The notes under the pieces are model-generated. The model was not told the DNA's origin, searched no databases, and saw only the letters and a program-made list of their open reading frames with translations. The position numbers and the translations under genes are program-made. From contig CAVZTX010000005.1 in the NCBI GenBank assembly GCA_963778375.1, forward strand, positions 139,521-203,520: a stretch of 64,000 nucleotides of DNA, given 5' to 3'. Shown piece by piece: positions 53,660-61,793 of this stretch. Within the stretch, counting starts at the first letter, position 1, and every line of letters starts with the position of its first letter. Origin of the DNA: CAVZTX01 sp963778375. GTDB taxonomy: Bacteria > Chloroflexota > Ktedonobacteria > Ktedonobacterales > Ktedonobacteraceae.

Positions 53660-54949
53660 ATGGATTCATTACATTCACCTGATCAAGAAACTCTCAGGCC
53701 TGTATCACAGACCTACTCTCTCATCTTCATGCTCGAACGTGGATTAGACTGTACCCGGCAAGGATCATATATTGAGGGAGCTGCCTTCCTGTCGCTCGCC
53801 CACGATCAACTTCCTCCCGATCAGTTGGACCTTGCTCTCATGATCGAAACGTTCTTACAGAGTCAGGCCAATTTCTCGCAGGCCCAACAATCTCTTTTCT
53901 TAGCAAGCAAGCGCTTTACTGAAGCTGATACCGCACACAAATCTCAGCTACTTGTTCTAGAAAAGCTACTCCAAAACTTAAACGAAGAGCCGAATACGAT
54001 TGCTCGAAACCAGGAAAAGGCACAAAGAGATGAAATCAATGAGGCGCATCAATTACAGGAACCACCGAAAACGCTCCAACCGGCTACTGAGAACTCCAAT
54101 AGCTCAAATGGTTCCAATGAGAAGCCATCACTTTCACAGGTATTTCACAAGCAGGGTGATCCGCTCCCTGATCTTTATATTACCTGCTTCGGGCATTTTG
54201 AAGTGAAGCGCTTTGATCAATCAGTCGTACTTTGCCAGAGTCGCAATGGACAGGCTATTTTACGCTTCCTGGTCGCGCAGGCAGGATATCGTGCATCTGT
54301 AGACAAGCTTATGGATGTCTTATGGACGCACGATACCCCAGAAGTCGCTCGCCGTAAGTTACAGATAGCCATCAGTGCGATACGAGGTGCTCTTAACACC
54401 GGTTACCACTGTGATACCGGTGAAGGCTATATTCTCTATAAAGATGGTTTCTACCAGCTCAATCCAGCGGTTACCATCCACACAGATGTGGAAGAATTTC
54501 TGGCCTTGTGGCAAGCCGGGCAACAGGTAGATGGAAGTGAGTCGGTAGCTTTCTATGAAAAAGCCTGTAACTTATGCATCGGCGCATTTTTAGTTGAGGA
54601 TACGTATGCCGATTGGTCATTCGCTCGCCGAGAGCAACTGAAACAGATCTATTTTAGCATGTGCCGTGCTCTTGCTGAAGACTCCTTGAAGGCCGGACGC
54701 TATGAAGATGCTCTGAAACGCGCCAGTGAAATTGTCAAAGAAGACCGTTGTGACGAGCAAGCCCACCGGCAACTCATGCATATTTACTCCGTTCAGGGCC
54801 ATCGCAGCGAAGCTCTGCGCCAGTACCAGCGCTGCAAACACAACCTCGCTGAAGAACTAGGAGTATTGCCCTCCCCAGAAACCACGAATTTACTGCAAAC
54901 CCTCCTGACGAATGTATCCTCTCCCACAGAGAAAATAGAGCGAAAATAG
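53660..54949 (+). CDS. BTAD (SARP-type) transcriptional regulator
   Basis: A 429-aa regulator. The N-terminal about 170 residues are helical and acidic, then an OmpR-like winged helix ('LYITCFGHFEVKRFDQSVVLCQSRNGQAILRFLVAQAGYRASVDKLMDVLW') and BTAD domain to the end ('RASEIVKEDRCDEQAHRQLMHIYSVQGHRSEALRQYQRCKHNLAEELGVLPSPET'). There is no ATPase or TPR module. It sits between the cargo genes and the injection operon, so it is the natural candidate to control both. ATG 53660 has GGAGAG before it; TTG 53648 is less likely. Confidence 0.88.
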   Translation: MDSLHSPDQETLRPVSQTYSLIFMLERGLDCTRQGSYIEGAAFLSLAHDQLPPDQLDLALMIETFLQSQANFSQAQQSLFLASKRFTEADTAHKSQLLVLEKLLQNLNEEPNTIARNQEKAQRDEINEAHQLQEPPKTLQPATENSNSSNGSNEKPSLSQVFHKQGDPLPDLYITCFGHFEVKRFDQSVVLCQSRNGQAILRFLVAQAGYRASVDKLMDVLWTHDTPEVARRKLQIAISAIRGALNTGYHCDTGEGYILYKDGFYQLNPAVTIHTDVEEFLALWQAGQQVDGSESVAFYEKACNLCIGAFLVEDTYADWSFARREQLKQIYFSMCRALAEDSLKAGRYEDALKRASEIVKEDRCDEQAHRQLMHIYSVQGHRSEALRQYQRCKHNLAEELGVLPSPETTNLLQTLLTNVSSPTEKIERK

Positions 54950-54964
54950 AGCGAAAATAGAGCG
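54932..54964. repeat. Three 11-bp tandem repeats over the regulator stop codon
   Basis: AAAATAGAGCG is repeated three times in direct tandem (54932-54942, 54943-54953, 54954-54964). The regulator's TAG lies in the second copy. Probably a slippage product. Confidence 0.8.
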
Positions 54965-54967
54965 CCT

Positions 54968-55005
54968 CGTGCTAATCTCATTGGTAAAGGTATCTCTATA
55001 GCACG
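54968..55005 (+). promoter_or_regulatory. Inverted repeat before the eCIS operon
   Basis: CGTGCTA (54968-54974) and TAGCACG (54999-55005) pair exactly across 24 nt, ending 13 bp before the ATG at 55019. It may be a terminator for the regulator or a leader hairpin or operator for the injection operon. Confidence 0.35.
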
Positions 55006-55065
55006 GAAAGGTGAACATATGCAACCTCTAGTTCACCCCGCTCATCACGCAATACTGGCGTATCC

Positions 55066-55368
55066 ATGATGGGCAGTGGAACATTCTCCTTCATCATATC
55101 CTTCTGGCACGACGAGTTGGTGAGCGCTACTCATTTGAAGGTGGTGCAGGTTGATACGGGTGAAGAGGTGCAGTTGAGCGATGGCAGCTTTCTGCTACGT
55201 ATCTCGCATGCTGACAATGCCTCGGCGGAACGCTGTCTTATTCGTCACCTCGCAAGCGGACAGGAAGCCTACGTGCAAGGGGGAGCTAAGCTGCGTACCT
55301 TTATTAAAACATGTTTGTTGAACAATGGAGTATCTGGATCTGCCACTACAAACATAGTAGAGGAATGA
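55066..55368 (+). CDS. Small protein at the head of the eCIS operon
   Basis: A 100-aa ORF. The core 'ATHLKVVQVDTGEEVQLSDGSFLLRISHADNASAERCLIRHLASGQEAYVQGGAKLRTFIKTCLLN' looks like a genuine folded domain, but I do not recognise a family. A stronger ribosome site (GGAAAGGTG) precedes an ATG at 55019, whose 16-codon frame ends in TGA at 55067 and overlaps this ATG. So it is either a coupled leader peptide or the true N-terminus cut off by a one-base loss. Its position before the sheath suggests a regulatory or accessory role. Confidence 0.5.
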   Translation: MMGSGTFSFIISFWHDELVSATHLKVVQVDTGEEVQLSDGSFLLRISHADNASAERCLIRHLASGQEAYVQGGAKLRTFIKTCLLNNGVSGSATTNIVEE

Positions 55369-55497
55369 GGGTCATGGAACTCTTCGAGAGCGGACGGGAG
55401 CACCTACGTCTGTATCGAGGAGAAGACGACGAACCCCTACCTCAATCAGTGGAGGCACCATCACCGGGTGCCCTCTCAAGAATGGAGGATTTTCCCA

Positions 55498-57607
55498 ATG
55501 CCTGTCCAACCTACCTATCCGGGCGTGTATATCGAAGAGATTCCAAGCGCTGTACGCACGATCACAGGCGTGAGCACTTCAGTAACCGCATTCGTGGGAC
55601 CAACGAAACGTGGGCCTGTCAATAAAGCATCAATGCTCTCAGCCTCAGTGATTACGAACGCTACTTCGGGGGCCTGTCTTCAGATTCATATGTAAGCTAT
55701 GCCGTCAATCAGTTTTTCCTCAACGGCGGTACGAATGCATGGATAGTGCGGCTCGCCCTCAATGCTGCCGCTGCCACCATGACATTGAACGATGAAGATG
55801 GTAATCCCGCGTTGATCGTCAATGCACTTGAATGAGGGTACAGATGGTAATGATATCCAGGTACTCATCGATCATAATACCATTGACCCCGCTAATTTTA
55901 ACATCACCTTCAACTACACCTCCAAAGATGATCCGTCGGATAGTACGTCTGAAACATTTAAAAATGTCTCGCTTAATCCATCAAGTGCGCGGTTCGTTGG
56001 TGATGCCATCAACGATATCTCGCAACTCGTAACCGTCACCGAAGTTCCTCCTCCGGCTCCCCCGACACCTCCCGCAACCACAAGTGGAAGTGGGGCCAGC
56101 GCCGCAAGCAGCGGATCAGGCAGCACTGGCGGTTCAGACTCGGGCAACACCGGAAGCGGCGGGTCGGGTTCAGGCTCAACTAGTAGCAGTAGTTCAGGTG
56201 GAGGAACAGGTTCATCAAGTAGCACCGCGCTCGTTCCTGCAACTCCCTCCCCGCGTTTGCCTGCCGTCTTGGGTACCACCGCTGGCGCACTTACCAGCAG
56301 CGCTTTTGCGGCAAAAGACCTCAATACGCTCCCTGATGCCACACACAACAGCTTTATGATCAGCCTTGATGGCGATACGCCCAGTCTGGTGACACTAGAT
56401 AGCTCAGCTGCCGCTGGCACTGATTTAGGCGCAAAACTCAGCGATGTTGCTGGACGTATCCAGACCGCTGTACGGAAGCTCAAACCAGGTCTGCCCGCGT
56501 ATAGAAAGTTCACTTGCACCGCGGACACTACAAATAACCAGCTCGTCCTCACCTCTGGTACAAGCGATGCAAACTCATCGGTAGCAGTCACCAAAGCAGC
56601 CTCCAATAGTATCGCCCAGGAGCTACACCTGCTCGACGGAGTCAGCAAGCCAGGTGGAAATCCCATGCTTACCGGCGGAAAGGCAGACCCGTTTACCACA
56701 GATCAGGCTTTTGACATCTACTTTGGTGACCAACTGAAGCGTGAAGGTATCTATGCCCTTGATGAGATTGATCTCTTCAATCTGCTCTGCTTGCCGGGTG
56801 TCACCGACCCTGGCATTCTCTCAGAGGCAATCTCATATTGCCAGTCTCGCCGTGCCTTCTTGATTGCTGATGCTCCACATGACCTCCCACAAGGCCTCGA
56901 ACCCTGCTCATATGATCAAGTATATTACTGGACCTAATCTCCCCAAAGGTACCTTTGGGGAGTATGCTGCCATCTACTACCCCTGGGTCAGGGTTCCTGA
57001 CCCGTTGAATAACGGCAAGTTGGCTTCTTTCCCACCATCTGGCATGATTGCTGGCTTGTATGCACGCACTGACAGTTCGCGCGGCGTTTGGAAAGCGCCT
57101 GCTGGTACCGAGGCGACGCTGCTTGGAGTTCGTGGGGTTGACTACCTGATGACAGACATGGAAAATGGCACACTGAATCCCCACGGCGTCAATTGCATCC
57201 GCATTTTCCCCGTCTACGGTCCCGTGTGTTGGGGAAGCCGGACGGTGAGCGGTGACGATCAGATAGCTTCTGACTACAAGTATGTGCCGGTGCGTCGCCT
57301 GGCTCTCTACATCGAAGAGAGCCTCTATCGAGGAACAAAGTGGGTAGTATTCGAACCGAATGACGAGCCACTCTGGGCGCAGATTCGCTTAAACGTGGGC
57401 GCGTTCATGCATAACCTGTTCCGCCAGGGGGCCTTCCAGGGCCAGACGCCAAGCGACGCCTATCTTGTCAAGTGTGACAAAGAGACCACAACTCAGAACG
57501 ATATCAACCTGGGTATTGTGAATATCCTGGTAGCCTTTGCTCCCCTCAAACCCGCCGAATTCGTGGTGCTTCAGATTCAACAGTTGGCCGGTCAGATTCA
57601 GGTGTAA
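55498..57607 (+). CDS. eCIS tail sheath protein, broken by three frameshifts
   Basis: Sheath sequence of about 700 aa is spread across frames. Frame 1 from ATG 55498 (behind GGAGGATTTT): 'PTYPGVYIEEIPSAVRTITGVSTSVTAFVGPTKRGPVN'. Frame 2 from about 55624: 'LSLSDYERYFGGLSSDSYVSYAVNQFFLNGGTNAWIVRLA'. Frame 3 from about 55824 to about 56905: 'NEGTDGNDIQVLIDHN' to 'FLIADAPHDLPQGLEP'. Frame 4: 'AHMIKYITGPNLPKGTFGEYAAIYYPWVRVPDPLNNGK' to the end. Likely events: a missing A in AAA, an extra T in CTTG, an extra C in CCC. A Pro- then Gly/Ser-rich insert (56044-56250) separates parts of the N-terminal domain. Sheaths contract to drive the tube. Confidence 0.85.
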
Positions 57608-57633
57608 TTCCCATATCAAAAGGAGGCAGGTCC

Positions 57634-58146
57634 ATGGCCCAATTTACCGTAAATACTCAGCGCTTTGATCCATATAAGAACTTCAAGTTCAAGATCAAGT
57701 GGGATGGAAAGTACGTCGCGGGTGTCAGCAAGATTAGTTCCTTGAAGCGTACTACTGAAGTAGTGAAGCACCGCGAAGGCGGTGATGCCAGCAGCAGCCG
57801 TAAATCACCCGGACGTACTGAGTACGATGCCATCACGATCGAGCGCGGCGTAACCCACGACGACGAGTTTGAGAAATGGGCGAGCAAGGTCTGGCTTCAG
57901 GGCGCTGGCCTGGGCAAGGAAGTCGCTCTTAAAGATTTTCGCAAAGACCTGATTATTGAAATGTACAATGAGTCCGGTCAGTTAGCGATCTCCTACAAAG
58001 TCTTCCGCTGTTGGGTCTCAGAATATCAGGCCTTTCCTGATCTCGATTCCAACGCCAATGCTGTCTCCATTCAACATATCAAGTTGGAGAACGAAGGCTG
58101 GGAGCGTGATACTGCTACCACTGAACCAACTGAGCAGTCTTCTTAG
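57634..58146 (+). CDS. eCIS inner tube protein
   Basis: A 170-aa tail-tube protein of the T4 gp19/Afp1 type: 'FDPYKNFKFKIKWDGKYVAGVSKISSLKRTTEVVKHREGGDASSSRKSPGRTEYDAITIERGVTHDDEFEKWASKVW' and 'YKVFRCWVSEYQAFPDLDSNANAVSIQHIKLENEGWERD'. Hexameric rings of this protein form the rigid tube inside the sheath. AAAGGAGG precedes the ATG. It lies 26 bp after the sheath. Confidence 0.94.
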   Translation: MAQFTVNTQRFDPYKNFKFKIKWDGKYVAGVSKISSLKRTTEVVKHREGGDASSSRKSPGRTEYDAITIERGVTHDDEFEKWASKVWLQGAGLGKEVALKDFRKDLIIEMYNESGQLAISYKVFRCWVSEYQAFPDLDSNANAVSIQHIKLENEGWERDTATTEPTEQSS

Positions 58147-58165
58147 GTATTCACTTGATTGAAAG

Positions 58166-58931
58166 ATGATGCGTGCTTTAACAGGACAAGAGATACTGTA
58201 CATCTGGGATAGCGGCCAGGGACAACATTCTTTAGACCGCGCTTTGACGATGCTACTCGTGGCTTTTCCTGAGACAACGCGGGACACATTGGCTCTGCTT
58301 AGCATCGGCCAACGGGATACGCTGCCTGTTGGCCGTTCGCGAACAAACCTTTGGCCCGCTGCTGTCCAGCATCGCGGTCTGCCCCGCATGTCAAGGACAG
58401 GTGGAGTTCACACTGAACACGTCTGAAATGCTGGCCGTGATAAATCAGGGCCCTACAGCACCAGATATTGAACCCGGTGAACAAGTCCATCAAATGACGA
58501 TAGATGAGTACGAACTGCATTTTCGATTACCGAACAGCCTTGACCTCGTAGCTATCGTTGGTTACCAGGATGCCGTTCTGGCCCGTCACCACCTCCTTCA
58601 ACGCTGTATCGTGCGTGCCAGTAAAGGCGGAGAAGAGATAGTGGCAGAGGACCTTCCCGAAAACGTTGTTGCAGCAGTAACAACACAAATGGACGAGCTT
58701 GATCCACAGGCTGAACTGCGACTTGATCTGAACTGCGGAGTTTGTGGTCATCACTGGCAGGTACTGTTTGATATCGTGTCATTTCTTTGGAAGGAAATCA
58801 GTATCAGTGCAAAGAGCTTGCTGAGCGAGGTACATACACTCGCGCTGGTCTATGGGTGGAGCGAGGCCGATATTCTATCCTTAAGCACAGTTCGTAGGCA
58901 ATTTTACCTGGAGATGGTGACTAATGGCTGA
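58166..58931 (+). CDS. T4-type baseplate hub assembly chaperone, frameshifted
   Basis: A protein of about 255 aa read through a one-base shift. Frame 1 gives 'MMRALTGQEILYIWDSGQGQHSLDRALTMLLVAFPETTRDTLALLSIGQRD'. Frame 2, from about 58326, gives 'LLAVREQTFGPLLSSIAVCPACQGQVEF' onward. The paired cysteine motifs 'CPACQG' and 'CGVCGHHW' are the family signature. Removing one C from 'CTGCCTG' near 58324 repairs it. The stop overlaps the next gene by 8 bp. It probably helps assemble the hub or spike. Confidence 0.78.
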
Positions 58932-60459
58932 CTTTCTCATGCGCATGGCAGAGCGAACGCTTGGTCTACTGCCAGTAGTACAACCGGCTCTCAGTTCGAA
59001 GTATGCTCAAGAGTTGCCAGGCATCGCTATGCGGCAAGAACCAACAGCCATTAAATCCACTCCAGGCTTGGAACTGGAAGAAGAAGTGGTCGAAGATTGG
59101 GAGGGGACACCACAGCTTCCTCAAGCTCTTGATCACCTACCGTCCATACAGAGGATCCTGCCTGGAAAGCAAGCAACAAACGTTCCTCGACCTCTTGAGC
59201 CACAAGCAGGATATCCTCCAACTCCTTCAGCTCAGAGACAGCAAGATGAGCTGGCATTGCCATTTCGACATGCAGTTCATCCTGTACAAGGCACGAGCCA
59301 GGAAAGTCAATCATCTTCCCTGATGCCTCAATCACTCTCTGCAAGCAGCGAGAGCATCCCTCTTGGCAATAGTCCGGTAGATGCGATTTCAAAATCGGTT
59401 GACCCTCCTGTAATGCAGCCATCCATAGCCAGGTCTTCAACGAGAAACCCTGATACTCCGTCCAGGAGAGGAGCGTCTCCTGGACCTGCACAACCGAACC
59501 CGGTACAGCGCGAAAGAGTGCAACAGACGCCTCACCAAAACGATGCGGAAGCCACGCGTCTAGACACCCAATTCATTGGTTCTCCAAAAGAAGAGGATAG
59601 ACCGTCATATCCAGACAATATCGTAGGGGCGCTGGGTGGGGAAAGCGCAATGGATAACCTTGTGTCCTCTCGCTCACTCTCCACGCATCTTCAGAGGAAG
59701 GATTTCAATGCTGAACCATCTACAAACATATCCACAACAGCAACGACTCCTTCAGAAGCTATGAGCGCACCTGACAGCTCTTCGCTGGTTGGGAAAATTC
59801 TTCCCGGAGGTAAAGAGGCAAGCAAAGACGTTAAGCTGGGAACGCATCTCATCGTTCCCTCGTCGTCATCTCCCAACGCAGCAACACAATTTCCTGCCCC
59901 TAATAGGCAACAACCCGGACAAAGTACACCAATTTCTACAGGCAGAAAGCCGGGTGAACGCTCTACAAGTGATGTTAGGATGCCAGAGCCATCAGACGGG
60001 GATTCACAGTCGATCATAAACGCTCACCCTGCACCCACTCAACCAGCCGCACGAAATCCTGGGTTTGCATCTGGGCTTAATGCCCATTGGACACAACCAC
60101 TGGTATCCTCATCCTTGTCTGGAAATGAAGGGGGCCAATCGATTGTGCCCCCTTCCACTCTGCACTATCCTGCTGTGTCTGCTTTCAATGCAACTGAGCA
60201 TGTCAAACCAATGTTACCTCGTTCACAGCCAACGCTACGCTCAGAACAAACGGAATTAACGCAATCGGAGAAGCGACCGGCTGCATCTGTCCCGCAAGAC
60301 AACGCAATACCGACTATTCGGGTCACGATTGGACGTATTGATGTGCGAGCAGTTCCTTCTACTCCACCTGCGTCTTCCGCGACTACGAAGTCGAATCGGG
60401 CACGCCCAGCCCTTTCACTGAACGATTATCTGAAGCAGAGAAAGGGGGAACAGCGATGA
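58924..60459 (+). CDS. eCIS-associated disordered linker protein
   Basis: A 511-aa protein with ordered ends and a disordered middle. The N-terminal 'MADFLMRMAERTLGLLPVVQPALSSKYA' and C-terminal 'IRVTIGRIDVRAVPSTPPA..RPALSLNDYLKQRKGEQR' resemble ends seen in eCIS operons. The middle 400 residues are Pro/Ser/Gln/Thr-rich without a fold. It overlaps the chaperone by 8 bp and DUF4255 by 4 bp. Function unknown; it might tether or stabilise baseplate or loading factors. Confidence 0.7.
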   Translation: MADFLMRMAERTLGLLPVVQPALSSKYAQELPGIAMRQEPTAIKSTPGLELEEEVVEDWEGTPQLPQALDHLPSIQRILPGKQATNVPRPLEPQAGYPPTPSAQRQQDELALPFRHAVHPVQGTSQESQSSSLMPQSLSASSESIPLGNSPVDAISKSVDPPVMQPSIARSSTRNPDTPSRRGASPGPAQPNPVQRERVQQTPHQNDAEATRLDTQFIGSPKEEDRPSYPDNIVGALGGESAMDNLVSSRSLSTHLQRKDFNAEPSTNISTTATTPSEAMSAPDSSSLVGKILPGGKEASKDVKLGTHLIVPSSSSPNAATQFPAPNRQQPGQSTPISTGRKPGERSTSDVRMPEPSDGDSQSIINAHPAPTQPAARNPGFASGLNAHWTQPLVSSSLSGNEGGQSIVPPSTLHYPAVSAFNATEHVKPMLPRSQPTLRSEQTELTQSEKRPAASVPQDNAIPTIRVTIGRIDVRAVPSTPPASSATTKSNRARPALSLNDYLKQRKGEQR

Positions 60460-61793
60460 GTAATTTTCTAGCCATAGCTACCGTGACCGCAACCCTGAAA
60501 GACCTCTTGCAGGAGGCTATGGGCAATGATGAGCCGGTTGCGCGAGTCACAACAGCCCGGCCGGACGATTCGGTAAGCGGTTCACCGGAAACAAGAGTTA
60601 ATATCTACATGTATCAGGTGACACCTAATGCTGCCTGGCGTAATGCCGACGTAGCCACGCGCCGAGCTGATGGAACGGTAATCCAGCGCCCGCAAGTTGC
60701 GCTAGACCTACACTACATGATAAGTTTCTATGGCGACGAAAGCCAGTTGATGTCACAACGTATGCTGGGCAGCGTGGTCCGCACGCTCCATGCCCAACCA
60801 TTTCTTACTCGTGATAGAATTCGTAATACCGTCGCCAACAGCGTCTCCAGCGGTACCTTCCCCTTCCTGGCATCTTCAAATTTAGCTGACGAGGTAGAAC
60901 TGGTAAAGTTCTCGCCTCTACATCTTTCATTGGAAGAACTTTCTAAAATCTGGTCTGTGTTCTATCAGATTCCATATACGCTCTCGGTTGCCTATCAGGG
61001 AAGTGTCGTCTTGATTGAAAGCGATGATACCCCACAAGTTGCGCTACCCGTGCGAGAGCGTAACCTCTACGTTGTGCCTTTCCAACAGCCTATCATCACG
61101 CAAGTTGCGGCACAAACGGGAGCAAACCAACCTATCATTATTGATAGCACGCTGGTCATTACAGGTACGAAGCTGCGCGGGAGGGATGTTACGCTGGTCA
61201 GGTTTGGCGAGAATGATGTGCCTGTACCTGTCAAGAGCGTTACCGATACGACGATCAGTCTGGCGCTCTCCGATGCCGCTTCCAGCTTGCAGGCGGATGG
61301 GAATAGTTTGCAAGCGGGTGTGCAGGGCTTGCAGATCATCCACCAGCAGGTGATGGGCACGCCAGGAGTGACACATAAAGGTGTCGAATCAGATCTAGCG
61401 GCCTTTGTACTGCACCCCATCATCAATAAAACGAACGGCAATTACGATATCACCTCGGGTCCCGGAGATACCCCGAATACCGTAAATGTGGTTGTAAAGA
61501 ATATCAACCCTGCTATTGGCAAAAGCCAACGCGTTGTGCTGATGCTGAACGAGTTTAATCCAAATCCCGCTCAGCCATTGCAACCATCTGGTCGCCTTCT
61601 CCGTGCCTACAATTTCGAGGCTCCATCAAGGGATCAGGCGAACGCACCGGATACAACAGATACGATCACTATTCCTATGAAGAACGTTGCGCCAGGTACA
61701 TACCTGGTGAGATTACAAGTTGATGGCGCTGAAAGCCTGCTTGATGCAGACAACAATGGACGCTACAACGCACCACAGGTGACGATTTCATGA
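60456..61793 (+). CDS. DUF4255 protein, tail terminator (Pvc16/Afp16-like)
   Basis: A 445-aa protein. The N-terminal about 200 residues match DUF4255: 'MSNFLAIATVTATLKDLLQEAM', 'TRVNIYMYQVTPNAAWRNADVATRRADG', 'LDLHYMISFYGDESQLMSQRMLGSVVRTLHAQPFL', 'ELVKFSPLHLSLEELSKIWSVFYQIPYTLSVAYQ'. The C-terminal about 230 residues form Ig/IPT-like beta regions ('DSTLVITGTKLRGRDVTLVRFGEN'). DUF4255 proteins cap the tube and sheath. Starts and stops overlap both neighbours by ATGA. Confidence 0.9.
   Translation: MSNFLAIATVTATLKDLLQEAMGNDEPVARVTTARPDDSVSGSPETRVNIYMYQVTPNAAWRNADVATRRADGTVIQRPQVALDLHYMISFYGDESQLMSQRMLGSVVRTLHAQPFLTRDRIRNTVANSVSSGTFPFLASSNLADEVELVKFSPLHLSLEELSKIWSVFYQIPYTLSVAYQGSVVLIESDDTPQVALPVRERNLYVVPFQQPIITQVAAQTGANQPIIIDSTLVITGTKLRGRDVTLVRFGENDVPVPVKSVTDTTISLALSDAASSLQADGNSLQAGVQGLQIIHQQVMGTPGVTHKGVESDLAAFVLHPIINKTNGNYDITSGPGDTPNTVNVVVKNINPAIGKSQRVVLMLNEFNPNPAQPLQPSGRLLRAYNFEAPSRDQANAPDTTDTITIPMKNVAPGTYLVRLQVDGAESLLDADNNGRYNAPQVTIS

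Noticed and set aside
55365..55625. Small ORF between the head gene and the sheath
   Set aside because: It begins with an ATGA overlap but runs 128 nt into the sheath frame and its product is Arg-rich without a recognisable fold. It may be a shadow of an indel-affected region.
55498..57607. Programmed ribosomal frameshifting in the sheath
   Set aside because: Three shifts in both directions at ordinary homopolymers without slippery heptamers or pseudoknots argue for indels.
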